A stretch of DNA of 64,000 nt from Selenomonadales bacterium. Lineage in GTDB: Bacteria; Bacillota; Negativicutes; Sporomusales; UBA7701. Where the stretch lies: the NCBI GenBank assembly GCA_018434945.1, contig JAHDOI010000016.1, positions 62,001 through 126,000 on the forward strand, in the 5' to 3' direction. Positions 33,796 through 41,898 of this stretch are shown one piece after another (the stretch's first letter is position 1; every line of letters starts with the position of its first letter). The notes below the pieces were generated by a model. The model searched no databases. It had not been told where the DNA came from and saw only the letters and a list, made by a program, of their open reading frames with translations. The position numbers and the translations under genes were made by a program.

Positions 33796-34968
33796 TTACT
33801 GGACTTTGCTGCCGGGGCCGGAGGCGGCGGGGAGAAAGCCGCGCCGGAGGGAGAGCCAGGCGCCGGCGAGGCCGGCGAGGCCGATGACGAGGAAACCGCT
33901 GTCCAGGTCGAGCCAGCCGGCGATATACCCGGTGAGCACCGGGCCGATGAACATGCCGACGGCGTAGGCGGCCTGGTAGAAACCCATGGCGGTGGCCCGC
34001 TTTGCAGGCGGGTAGTTTTTGATGCTGAGACCCATGAGGAGGGCCATTATCAGGCCGCGGCCGAAGCCGGCGGCCATCTGGGAGATAAAGAGGGCGGTCA
34101 GGGTGGTGCACAGCGGAATGGTGACGCTGGACAGGCCCATGAAGACGAAGCCGCCGGCGAGGGTGCCCGCTTCGCCGAAACGGCGGCGGAACACGGTGCC
34201 GCTGAGGGCAGCGGCGGCGATGGAGGGCAGGATGGCGACGGTGGTGAGCAGGCCTAGTTCGAAGCCGCCGGCGCCGAGCGCTTTGGCGGCCAGCGGCGAG
34301 AAGCCGAAGACGGTGGCGAATGTGAGCACCTGGAAGAGGACGCCGAGGAAGCACAGGCGCAGGAAGGGGCCGTCGCGGGCGATTTCGGCTAAGGAGCCGG
34401 TGTCGACCGGCTTGGCGGGCGTGACTTCGTCGACGACGAAGAAGCTGAGGATGAGGGCGACGCAGCCGCCGGCGGCCGCGAGCAGGAAGGGTTCGGCCAG
34501 CCCGTACCATTCGACCGCCAGGCCGCCGAGGAACATGGCGCTGACCTGGCCGACGGCGGCGGCGGAGTTGATGTAACCCATGGCTTTGGGGCTGTCGTTG
34601 GCCGGGTAGTAGCCGGCGAAGAGGACGGTGTAGGCGACCCAGGCGGCCGCGGCGGCGCCGGACAGGGCGCGGTAGAAGAGCAGAGCCCAGGCGTCGGGCT
34701 GCGCCCACATGCCGAAGGCGCTGGCGGCCGCGAGGGCGGCGCCGGCGATGACGAAGACCTTGCGCCGGCCGAGGGCGTCGGAATAGAGGCCGACCGGCAC
34801 GCGGAGGAGGAACTGGACGGCGCCGTACGAGCCGAGGATAAGGCCAATCAGGTCGTAGGAGGCGCCGAGGGTCTGGGCGTACGGCCCGAGGGTGGGTACG
34901 TAGGTGTAGGCGGCGAACCAGAAGAAGACGGTGATGACGAGCAGCAGCGAGCGCCGGTGATTTTGCAT
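33796..34968 (-). CDS. MFS transporter
   Basis: 390-residue major facilitator with 12 membrane segments. The conserved loop reads GLYSDALGRRKVFVIAG and the second half has a weaker copy (GTVFRRRFGEAGTLAGG). Substrate unknown. Start is ATG 34968; an upstream in-frame ATG at 35004 would add 12 residues but lacks a ribosome site. It is probably co-transcribed with the DMT permease. Confidence 0.85.
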   Translation of the reverse strand: MQNHRRSLLLVITVFFWFAAYTYVPTLGPYAQTLGASYDLIGLILGSYGAVQFLLRVPVGLYSDALGRRKVFVIAGAALAAASAFGMWAQPDAWALLFYRALSGAAAAAWVAYTVLFAGYYPANDSPKAMGYINSAAAVGQVSAMFLGGLAVEWYGLAEPFLLAAAGGCVALILSFFVVDEVTPAKPVDTGSLAEIARDGPFLRLCFLGVLFQVLTFATVFGFSPLAAKALGAGGFELGLLTTVAILPSIAAAALSGTVFRRRFGEAGTLAGGFVFMGLSSVTIPLCTTLTALFISQMAAGFGRGLIMALLMGLSIKNYPPAKRATAMGFYQAAYAVGMFIGPVLTGYIAGWLDLDSGFLVIGLAGLAGAWLSLRRGFLPAASGPGSKVQ

Positions 34969-35044
34969 GGAAGAGCCTCGCAGAACAAAGTACGTATTAT
35001 ACACATTTTAGCCGCAATAGTGACGGTGGACAAGGTAAAATACC

Positions 35045-35077
35045 AAAAAAAGCCGGCATGGCCGGCGTATTTTTTGC
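35045..35077. terminator. Bidirectional terminator between namZ and MFS gene
   Basis: GCCGGC-atg-GCCGGC with seven A on the left and six T on the right. On the minus strand it ends the namZ operon after palindrome copy 9. Confidence 0.85.
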
Positions 35078-35091
35078 GTTTCGAATTGCCG

Positions 35092-35213
35092 CGGTTGGCT
35101 AGAAGGCCCCAGATGCAAGGCGCACCGGAAGAGCGCGCTGCGACGCGTACTCGAACGTACGCTAGCAAGCGCTCTGAGGAGCAACGCCGCAGATGGGGCC
35201 TTATCGCCAACCG
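35092..35213 (+). repeat. Dispersed 3'-flanking palindrome, copy 9 (cassette A)
   Basis: Six bases after the namZ stop. Outer arms CGGTTGGC and GCCAACCG are complementary but differ from other copies. Tip GCGTAC-tcgaac-GTACGC; below it AGAGCGC pairs with GCGCTCT. Confidence 0.9.
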
Positions 35214-35218
35214 TTTTG

Positions 35219-36472
35219 TTATTGGTACAGGTAATACGGTTTGGCTTTCTCCTTGAATTCCTGCGCCTCTTTGTCCCATTCGGCGAGGAGTTCTTCCATG
35301 GTGTAGCGGCCGAGGCGGAGGCCGTTGTCGCCGACGGTGAGGTCGATGTAGGGGATGCCGGAGCTGCGGAAGCCGAAGGCGAAGTTGTCGCCGCCGATTT
35401 CCTGGATGGTGTAAAGGAGGGTTATGCCGGTGCGGACGGCCTGGTAGGCGTGGCGGTCGGTGATGTGGAGCTGGACGCCGCCGAGGGTTTTGCCGGTGTT
35501 GCCGCCGAAACGGGGACTGAAGTAGGCCGGGCGGAAGTAGACGCCGGGAAGGCCCTTGGCGTTCATTTTGGCGGCAAGATCTTCGGCGTTCAGCCAGGTG
35601 GCGCCGACAAGCTCGAAGGGGCGGGTTGTGCCGACGCCTTCGGAGACATTGGTGCCGCCGAAGATGCCGGTGCCGGAGTAGACGAGGGCGGCGTCGGGGG
35701 TGGGAATGTTGGGCGAGGTCATAACCCAGGGGAGCCCGGTGTCGTCCCAGTGCATGTCGCGCGTCCAGCTGGTGAGGGGTACGACGGCGAGGTCGCAGCC
35801 GATGGCGAATTCTTTGTTGAAGTAGCGGGCCAGTTCGCCGACGGTCATGCCGTGGCGCAGGGGGATGGGGTACATGCCGATGAAGGATTCGTAGCCGGGT
35901 TTGACGAGGCCGCCTTCGACCATGCCGCCGACGGGGTTGGGGCGGTCGAGGACGACGAAGGTTTTGCCGTTTTCCTTGGCGGCCTGCATGGCGTAGGCCA
36001 TTGTGTAGATGTAGGTGTAGGGGCGGGCGCCGATGTCCTGGATGTCGAAGGCGAGGATGTCGATGCCTGCTAGCATTTCGGGGGTGGGCTTCTTGGTGGC
36101 GCCGTAGAGGCTGTAGATGGGCAGGCCGGTTTTGGCGTCGGTGGCGTGGCCGATCTGGTCGCCGGCTTTTACGGCGCCGCGGATGCCGTGCTCGGGGGCG
36201 TAGAGGGCGACGAGGTCGACCTTGGCCTTGAGGACGTCGACGCTGCTTTCGAAGTTGCTGTTGATGCCGGTGGAGTTGGTGATGAGGCCGACCCGCTTGC
36301 CCTTGAACAGGTCGAGGTGGTTGTCGATGTTGTCGATGCCGAGGCGGACGCTTTCGCGCGCCGGGGCGGGCGCGGGCGGGGCGCTGGCGCAGCCGCTGCC
36401 GAAGAGGGGCATGACGAGCAGGGCGGCAAGGACGACGGTCAGTTTTGTGAAGAGACTTCGGCTTTGGCGCAC
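35219..36472 (-). CDS. namZ: Exo-beta-N-acetylmuramidase NamZ (DUF1343) lipoprotein
   Basis: 417-residue exported protein. NamZ removes MurNAc from the non-reducing end of peptidoglycan fragments. The signal peptide ends LFGSGCAS, an imperfect lipobox, so lipid anchoring is likely. The DUF1343 domain fills the rest: VGLITNSTGIN, LYAPEHGIRG, GLPIYSLYG, FDIQDIGARPYTYIYTM and LDRPNPVGG. Start is GTG 36472 after AGGAGGT; the frame is open to 36511. As last gene of the sugar operon it would release MurNAc for uptake. Followed by a palindrome and terminator. Confidence 0.93.
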   Translation of the reverse strand: MRQSRSLFTKLTVVLAALLVMPLFGSGCASAPPAPAPARESVRLGIDNIDNHLDLFKGKRVGLITNSTGINSNFESSVDVLKAKVDLVALYAPEHGIRGAVKAGDQIGHATDAKTGLPIYSLYGATKKPTPEMLAGIDILAFDIQDIGARPYTYIYTMAYAMQAAKENGKTFVVLDRPNPVGGMVEGGLVKPGYESFIGMYPIPLRHGMTVGELARYFNKEFAIGCDLAVVPLTSWTRDMHWDDTGLPWVMTSPNIPTPDAALVYSGTGIFGGTNVSEGVGTTRPFELVGATWLNAEDLAAKMNAKGLPGVYFRPAYFSPRFGGNTGKTLGGVQLHITDRHAYQAVRTGITLLYTIQEIGGDNFAFGFRSSGIPYIDLTVGDNGLRLGRYTMEELLAEWDKEAQEFKEKAKPYYLYQ

Positions 36473-36504
36473 TGGGGTACCTCCTGTGATTTTTTGGGGG
36501 ACGG

Positions 36505-36518
36505 CTATCAACGGCCGT
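36505..36518 (+). repeat. Palindrome right-end remnant
   Basis: TATCAACGGCCGTC matches the right end of the dispersed palindrome, including the stop codon of the HPr gene. No left half is present. Confidence 0.45.
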
Positions 36519-36777
36519 CCTGGAAATCGGCTGCAATAAGGGCAATCACCGCTTCCAAGGCTTCATCCTCGTCTTCTCCCGACGCGCGGACGGTGATGGT
36601 GTCGCCGCCCTTGATGGCGGCGCTCATGACGGCGAGCATGCTTTTGGCGCTGACGGTTTTGTCGCCTTTGACAAGGGTGATGTCGCTTTTGAAAAGCGTG
36701 GCGATTTTGACGAGCAGGGCGGCCGGCCGGGCATGGAGGCCGATTTTGTCGGTTATTTGCAGGGTCTGTTCACGCAT
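36508..36777 (-). CDS. HPr-family phosphocarrier protein
   Basis: 89-residue PTS phosphocarrier. GLHARPAA contains the phosphorylated His near residue 13, and KSMLAVMSA has the Ser at the position of regulatory Ser46 in Gram-positive HPr. Other parts (DKTVSAKS) fit. ATG 36777 is eight bases after GGAG; the earlier ATG is too close. No enzyme I gene lies nearby, so this is probably an accessory HPr dedicated to the operon. Its last codons (DGR, stop) coincide with the sequence TATCAACGGCC, the right end of the dispersed palindrome. Confidence 0.9.
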   Translation of the reverse strand: MREQTLQITDKIGLHARPAALLVKIATLFKSDITLVKGDKTVSAKSMLAVMSAAIKGGDTITVRASGEDEDEALEAVIALIAADFQDGR

Positions 36778-36794
36778 TGGCATGGCTCCTTCGG

Positions 36795-37550
36795 TCAGGG
36801 TGTGTGGAGGGCGGCGAAGCTTACTAGTTCGACGCCTTCGGCGGCGAGGAAGTCTTTGACGGCCGGGTCGGTGAGGATGGCGAGTTCGCGCAGGCGCTCG
36901 CCGCTGTAGGAGCTTGTCTGCGCGAGGGTGTCGTCGGCTGCGGCGGGGTGGGACATAATTTCGAGGACGCCGGCGCGGTGGGCGCCGATGATGGCCCGGA
37001 GGTTGTCCGCGGTGGCGCCGGGGCCGTAAAAGGCGTCGGAGAAGGCGTCGGGGGTGGGGATGCCGAAGGCGACGATGCGGGCGCGGACGGCGGGGCCGGT
37101 CTGGCGGAGGGGCACGCCGAGCTGCCGGGCGAGGCCGATGGCGACGTCGAGGATTTCGGGGTAGGAATGGGCGTGGTGGTGGCTGTCGAGGTGGGTCAGG
37201 GCGAGACCGGTAGCGAGGAATTTCTCGACCTGGGCAGTGAACTCCCGTTCGGCTTCGCGCGGTTCGCAGACGGCCACGACGCGGTTTACGGGGCGGTGGA
37301 AGGAACCGTCGGGCTCGACGAGGCTGGCTACGTCGGCGCCGGCAAGGAGCGGCCGGCCGTATGTGAGGTTGAGGTGCAGGCCGGCGGCGAGGCCGTGGGC
37401 CTTGAGGAGGGCGACGGCGTCGGCGGTGTGGGCGGTGTTGACCATGAGGGTGGTGTCGCTGACGACGCCGGCGGTCATGGCTTTAATAATGCCCTGGTTG
37501 CAGCCGGGGGTGAGGCCGAGGTCGTCGGCGTTTATTATCAGTTTTCGCAT
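36795..37550 (-). CDS. chbG: ChbG/YdjC-type carbohydrate deacetylase
   Basis: 251-residue metal-dependent deacetylase; ChbG in E. coli removes an acetyl group from chitobiose-6-phosphate before hydrolysis. Metal and catalytic motifs are intact: IINADDLGLT near 6-14, GLHLNLTYG, and DSHHHAHSYPE. ATG 37550 follows GGAG by five bases. It overlaps no gene but lies 11 bases after the GH4 gene, in the same order (F, G) as in the chb operon. Confidence 0.9.
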   Translation of the reverse strand: MRKLIINADDLGLTPGCNQGIIKAMTAGVVSDTTLMVNTAHTADAVALLKAHGLAAGLHLNLTYGRPLLAGADVASLVEPDGSFHRPVNRVVAVCEPREAEREFTAQVEKFLATGLALTHLDSHHHAHSYPEILDVAIGLARQLGVPLRQTGPAVRARIVAFGIPTPDAFSDAFYGPGATADNLRAIIGAHRAGVLEIMSHPAAADDTLAQTSSYSGERLRELAILTDPAVKDFLAAEGVELVSFAALHTP

Positions 37551-37561
37551 GGTGTCTCCGT

Positions 37562-38881
37562 TCATTGCTGCCCGAAGAAGCGGGGCAGGTATTGGCGGTT
37601 GGCGTCGAGGATTTCGGCAAGCAGGCCGGCTGTGTCAGCCGCCGCGGGCACAAGGGGGTTGGCGGCGAGGGCGGCGAGGGCGGCGGCGCGGTCGCCGCTG
37701 ACGGCGGCCGCGATGGCGAGGCGCTCGTAGGCTTTGACCTGTTGTACGAGGCGGAGGGCGTCGTCAGGCAGGTCGCCGACCGGCAGGGGCTCCGCCCCTC
37801 CCTCCCCCACCCGGCAGTTGACTTCGACGACGGCGTCGGCGCTCAGGCCGGCGATGGCGCCGTTATTGCGGGTGTTGACGGCGTGGATTTCGCGTTTGTC
37901 GTTATGGATGGCGCTGATGAGGGAGACGGCGGCCTCGGAGTAGTAGGCGCCGCCGCGTTTTGCGAGCTCGGGGGGCTTTTCGGCGAGGTTTTCGTCGCGG
38001 TAGCGGGCGAAGAGCGCCTCTTCGACGGCCTGGACCTGCTCGGCGCGGGTGCCCGGCCCGCCGGGGGCGGCGGCGGCCTGTTCCTCGACGAGGAGGCGGC
38101 CAGTCATGTAGTAGTAGCGATGGTAGGGGCTGGGGACCATGCCGAGTTTTTTGAGGAAGGCGGCGTCCCATTTGAGGTCGGGGATGTTGTTCATTGTGAG
38201 GGCGGCGCCGTCGGCGAGCTTGTCGAGGATTGCGGCGGTGACGTCTTGCCCTTTGAGGCGGACGGCGCGGCCCCAGACGAGGTGGTTGAGGCCGGCGAAG
38301 TCGATGGCGACGTCGGCGGCCTCGGCGCCGAGGAGCTTGGCGGCGGTCATGACCATGTTGATGGGGACGTTGCAGAGGCCGATGCATTTTACGGCGCTGT
38401 GGCCGAGGACGGCTTCGGTGACGAGGCCGGCGGGATTGGCGAAGTTGATGAGCCAGGCGTCGGGGCAGAGGGCTTCGATGTCGCGGCAGATGCCCAAGAT
38501 GACGGGGACGGTGCGCAGGGCGTTGGCGAAGCCCCCGGGGCCGACGGTCTCCTGGCCGAGGATGCCGTATTTAAGGGGGATGCGTTCGTCGCGGACGCGG
38601 GCGGCGAGGCCGCCGACGCGGATCTGGGTGACGATGTAGTGGGCGCCGTCAAGGGCCTGGCGCCGGTCGAGGGTGGTATGGACGGTCATCGGCGAGCCGG
38701 CACGCGCGGCCATGCGTCTGGCGAGGGCGGCGACGACGGCGAGCTTTTCTTCGCCGGCGGGGATGTCGGCGAGCCACAGTTCGGCGACCGGCAGTTCGCC
38801 GCCGCGGCGGAGGAGGCCGTCGACGAGTTCGGGGGTGTAGCTGGAGCCGCCGCCGATGACGGCGACTTTGAGGCCGTTCAT
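37562..38881 (-). CDS. chbF: Family 4 glycosidase (6-phospho-beta-glucosidase, ChbF/LicH type)
   Basis: 439-residue cytoplasmic GH4 enzyme that splits PTS-imported phospho-disaccharides by an NAD- and metal-dependent mechanism. The NAD loop is VAVIGGGSSYTPELV at 7-21. Further marks are QIRVGGLAARVRDERIPLKYG, GQETVGPGGFANALRT, INFANPAGLVTEA and the metal Cys in IGLCNVPIN, plus GLNHLVWG. The ATG overlaps the end of the IIA gene. Substrate is inferred from the operon: chitobiose-6P or a MurNAc-containing disaccharide phosphate. Confidence 0.92.
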   Translation of the reverse strand: MNGLKVAVIGGGSSYTPELVDGLLRRGGELPVAELWLADIPAGEEKLAVVAALARRMAARAGSPMTVHTTLDRRQALDGAHYIVTQIRVGGLAARVRDERIPLKYGILGQETVGPGGFANALRTVPVILGICRDIEALCPDAWLINFANPAGLVTEAVLGHSAVKCIGLCNVPINMVMTAAKLLGAEAADVAIDFAGLNHLVWGRAVRLKGQDVTAAILDKLADGAALTMNNIPDLKWDAAFLKKLGMVPSPYHRYYYMTGRLLVEEQAAAAPGGPGTRAEQVQAVEEALFARYRDENLAEKPPELAKRGGAYYSEAAVSLISAIHNDKREIHAVNTRNNGAIAGLSADAVVEVNCRVGEGGAEPLPVGDLPDDALRLVQQVKAYERLAIAAAVSGDRAAALAALAANPLVPAAADTAGLLAEILDANRQYLPRFFGQQ

Positions 38882-39210
38882 CGGATAGCCTCGAGGCGGG
38901 CGGCGAGGTCGCGGATGGTTTTCTCCTGGTCGATCATGTGGCTGATGAGGTTTTTTTCGGCGATGGCGGTCATGAGGTGATCCTGGGCGTGGACGACGAG
39001 GAGGGATATGTCCTGCTTCTCGCCGGCGGCTTCGCGCTGGATGGTGTCGGCCTGGGCGCGGTGGGCGACGCCGATCTCCTCCTCCGCCCTCTTTAGGTGG
39101 CCGGCGGCTTTGGCGAAGTCGCCCGCCTTGGCGGCGGCGAGGGCGTCGTAGGCTTCGGCGCGGGCGTTGCCGGCGTGAAGGATGATTTCGAAGATGACGG
39201 TTTCGGTCAT
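38878..39210 (-). CDS. chbA: PTS lactose/cellobiose-family IIA component
   Basis: 110-residue cytoplasmic phosphotransfer protein of the all-helical PTS IIA Lac family. VIFEIILHAGNARAEAYDAL starts helix 1 and LLVVHAQDHLMTA contains the phosphorylated His (about residue 74). It overlaps both the IIC gene (four bases) and the GH4 gene (four bases), showing tight translational coupling. It would receive phosphate from HPr and pass it to IIB. Confidence 0.92.
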   Translation of the reverse strand: MTETVIFEIILHAGNARAEAYDALAAAKAGDFAKAAGHLKRAEEEIGVAHRAQADTIQREAAGEKQDISLLVVHAQDHLMTAIAEKNLISHMIDQEKTIRDLAARLEAIR

Positions 39211-40463
39211 TGGCTGTCCTCCTGCTCGGACTCTTTGAGGAGTTTGCGCTCGTAAGCTTTGAAGAAGGGGTAGTAGATAACTGTGGCGAGGGTGATGTTG
39301 ACGGCGACGAGCACGATGGCCCGCCAGTCGCCGCCGGTGGCGAGGTAGGCGCCGATGGGCGCGGGCAGCGTCCAGGGGACGAGGATGTAAGGTTTTGTGA
39401 CGAGGCCGAGACTCAGGGCAAACCAGGTGATGATGCCCATGAGCACCGGTCCGGCGACGAAGGGGACGACGAGGAGCGGGTTGAGCATGATGGGGGCGCC
39501 GAAGATGACCGGTTCGTTGATGTTGCAGACGCCGGGCAGGAAGGCCGCCTTGCCGACGCCGCGCAGGTAGGCTGATCCGGATAGCATCATGAGGCAGACG
39601 AGGCCGATGGTGGCCCCGGAGCCGCCGATGAAGACGAACCACTGGAAGAAGGGCTCGGGGGCGATGTTGGGTATGGGCTGGCCGGCGGCGGCGGCGGCGA
39701 TGTTCTGGTCGAGGAGGACGAGCCACATGGGGCGGGCGACGGTGCCGACGACGGAGTCGCCGTGGATGCCGGTGGCCCACAGGAGACTGATGAGGATTAT
39801 GGGGACGAGGACGCCGGCGAGGGTATTGCCGGCAGTGACGAGGGGGGCGAAGAGCTGGGTGACGGCGTGCTGGATGTCGAAGCCGGCCAGGTGGCGGACG
39901 CCCCAGACGAGGGGGATGATGATGCCGGCCGGAACAAGGGCTTCGAAGGAGCGGGCGACCGAGTCGGGGACGCCTTCGGGCATGCGGATGGTTATTTTTT
40001 TCTCTTTAGCGAAGCGGAGTATTTCGACGGCGACGATGGCCATGATGATGGCGACGAACATGCCGCCGCCGCCGAGGTTTTCCATGAGGAGGGCGAGCCC
40101 TTTGCCTTCGATGGCGACCGGCAGGCTGGTGAGGAGGAAGGCGGCCAGCGCCAGGGTACCGCCGGCGACGCCGTCGAGTTTGTAGGAGCGGGCCAGGTGG
40201 TAGCCGATGCTGTGGGCGGCGTAGAGGGCCATGAGGCCCATGGTGAGGCGGAAAGGCAGCAGGATCTGGGGGGCGTAAGGTTTGACGAGGGCGGCGAGGG
40301 CTGGCACTGGTGGGAAGGCGATGATGAGAAAGAAGCTGCCGACGATGATGAGGGGGATGGTGGAGATGATGCCGTCGCGCACGGCCCGGAGGTGCCGCTG
40401 CTCGGAGAGCCTGGTCATGAAGGGGATGAGGTTGCGGTCGAGCCAGGCGAAGATTTTATCCAT
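39207..40463 (-). CDS. chbC: PTS lactose/cellobiose-family IIC permease
   Basis: 418-residue membrane sugar channel with about ten segments. The family is identified by SEQRHLRAVRDGIISTIPLIIVGSF at the start, LWATGIHGDSVVG with the sugar-site His, GGSGATIGL, and NINEPVIFGAPIMLNPLL. AGGAGG lies before the ATG. It sits between IIB and IIA. Ligand is probably an N-acetylated disaccharide or MurNAc; the sequence does not decide. Confidence 0.93.
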   Translation of the reverse strand: MDKIFAWLDRNLIPFMTRLSEQRHLRAVRDGIISTIPLIIVGSFFLIIAFPPVPALAALVKPYAPQILLPFRLTMGLMALYAAHSIGYHLARSYKLDGVAGGTLALAAFLLTSLPVAIEGKGLALLMENLGGGGMFVAIIMAIVAVEILRFAKEKKITIRMPEGVPDSVARSFEALVPAGIIIPLVWGVRHLAGFDIQHAVTQLFAPLVTAGNTLAGVLVPIILISLLWATGIHGDSVVGTVARPMWLVLLDQNIAAAAAGQPIPNIAPEPFFQWFVFIGGSGATIGLVCLMMLSGSAYLRGVGKAAFLPGVCNINEPVIFGAPIMLNPLLVVPFVAGPVLMGIITWFALSLGLVTKPYILVPWTLPAPIGAYLATGGDWRAIVLVAVNITLATVIYYPFFKAYERKLLKESEQEDSQ

Positions 40464-40476
40464 GGGCCCTCCTGTG

Positions 40477-40782
40477 TTAGCCTAAAATCTTGTCGACTTC
40501 GGCGAGAATCACCGCGCCGCCGAGGGGGCTGTACCCCTGGGGCGGGATGAGGGCGGCCGGCACGCCGGCCTCGGCTGCGGCGGCCTGGAATTCGGCGATG
40601 CGGTGGCGGACCTGGGGGGCGACGAGGGCGATGTCCCAGCCGCCTTTGACGGCTTCGGCGAATTCGCCGCTGCCGACCGATTTGACGGTGACGGCGCGGC
40701 CGGTTTTGGCGGCCTGCTGTTCGATGGCTTTGACGACGATGGCGGTGGACATGCCGCCGGAGCAGACTAAGAGTATTTTCAT
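40477..40782 (-). CDS. chbB: PTS lactose/cellobiose-family IIB component
   Basis: 101-residue cytoplasmic protein with the phospho-Cys loop LLVCSGGMSTAI at 4-15 (Cys7), VGSGEFAEA, and IALVAPQVRHRIAEF, characteristic of chitobiose/cellobiose IIB. ATG 40782 is preceded by AGGAGG. It lies 20 bases after murQ and 13 bases before the IIC gene. Confidence 0.92.
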   Translation of the reverse strand: MKILLVCSGGMSTAIVVKAIEQQAAKTGRAVTVKSVGSGEFAEAVKGGWDIALVAPQVRHRIAEFQAAAAEAGVPAALIPPQGYSPLGGAVILAEVDKILG

Positions 40783-40802
40783 TTTTCCTCCTGGGATGCG
40801 GT

Positions 40803-41711
40803 TTAGAGATTTTCTATTTCTATCGCTTTGGCGACGAAGCCGTCCGCTTCTTTTAGCCGCCGCTCGGCTTCTTCGGGGGAGCAGCCGGCCTTGAGCATAA
40901 CGATGGCAGTTTTGGCGTTGTGGCCGCAGAGGTTGAGGGCGTCCTCGGCTTCTTTTTTGGAGACGCCGGCGGCCTCGGCGACGATGCGTTTGGCCCGCTC
41001 CCACAGTTTGACGTTGGTGGGTTTGAGGTCGACCATGCGGTTGCCGTATACTTTGCCGAGCCTGATCATGGCGGCGGTGGTGAGCATGTTGAGGACGAGT
41101 TTGGCGGCGGTGCCGGCTTTGAGACGGGTGGAGCCGGCGATGACCTCGGGGCCGACGAGGGGCGTTATCGCCAGGCGGGCGGCGCCGGCGACCGCCGCTC
41201 CGGGGGTGGAGCAGACGGCGATGGTTAAGGCGCCGAGCGTGTTGGCGTATTCGAGGCCGGCTATGACATAAGGTGTCCGGCCGCTGGCGGCGATGCCCAC
41301 GAGAACGTCGGCGGCCGAGAAGTCGATCTGGCGGAGTTGGCCGACGGCCGCGCCGACGTCGTCTTCGGCCCCTTCGGCCGATTTGGTTAGAGCGGTCTCG
41401 CCGCCGGCGATGAGGCCGACGACCAGACCGGGATCGGTGCCGAAGGTGGGCGGGCATTCGGCGGCGTCAAGGACGCCGAGGCGGCCGCTGGTGCCGGCGC
41501 CGATGTAGACGAGCCGGCCGCCGCTTTTCAGCGCGGCGACGATGGCATCGACGGCGGCGGCGATGGCGGGCAGCTCCTTTTCGACCGCGAAGGCGACGGT
41601 TTTGTCCTCGTCGTTGACGAGGCGCAGGATTTCGGCGGTGGCGAGGCGGTCGATGCCGGCGGTGGCGGGGTTTGACTGTTCGGTGAGGATATCTTCGAAG
41701 TTGAAGAGCAT
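40803..41711 (-). CDS. murQ: N-acetylmuramic acid 6-phosphate etherase MurQ
   Basis: 302-residue cytoplasmic SIS-domain lyase that splits MurNAc-6P into GlcNAc-6P and D-lactate. Motifs: TEQSNPATAGID near the start, YIGAGTSGRLGVLDAAECPPTFG with the catalytic Glu region, GIAASGRTPYV, and LKAGTAAKLVLNMLTTAAMIRLGKVYGN. The C-terminal helical tail (SKKEAEDALNLCGHNAKTAIVML) is typical. ATG 41711 follows GAGAGGT. Being next to a chitobiose-like PTS rather than a MurP is unusual. Confidence 0.96.
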   Translation of the reverse strand: MLFNFEDILTEQSNPATAGIDRLATAEILRLVNDEDKTVAFAVEKELPAIAAAVDAIVAALKSGGRLVYIGAGTSGRLGVLDAAECPPTFGTDPGLVVGLIAGGETALTKSAEGAEDDVGAAVGQLRQIDFSAADVLVGIAASGRTPYVIAGLEYANTLGALTIAVCSTPGAAVAGAARLAITPLVGPEVIAGSTRLKAGTAAKLVLNMLTTAAMIRLGKVYGNRMVDLKPTNVKLWERAKRIVAEAAGVSKKEAEDALNLCGHNAKTAIVMLKAGCSPEEAERRLKEADGFVAKAIEIENL

Positions 41712-41783
41712 ATATGTACCTCTCAGATTAGTACTTACCAACAGGCGGCCAGAAGGCTTCGGATTGATGAAAGGCGCTCAACA

Positions 41784-41898
41784 GGCGCTAGAAAGATTCA
41801 GATGCAAGGCGCACCGGAGGCTGACACCGGAAGCGTACACGAACGTACGCTGAGGATGGCAGCCGAGGAGCAACGCCGCAGATGGGCTTTATAGCGCC
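41784..41898 (+). repeat. Dispersed palindrome, copy 10 (cassette B); contains a kinase stop codon
   Basis: The outer arms GGCGCTAGAAAG and CTTTATAGCGCC are complementary apart from the central base. The right arm contains the last codons and TAA of the BadF-type kinase gene. A second partial left end (GGCGGCCAGAAGGC) at about 41745 may be an older fragment. Confidence 0.85.

Noticed and set aside
35092-35213. Palindromes as simple Rho-independent terminators
   Set aside because: They have no T run, and separate classical terminators follow copies 9, 11 and 13, so they are something additional.
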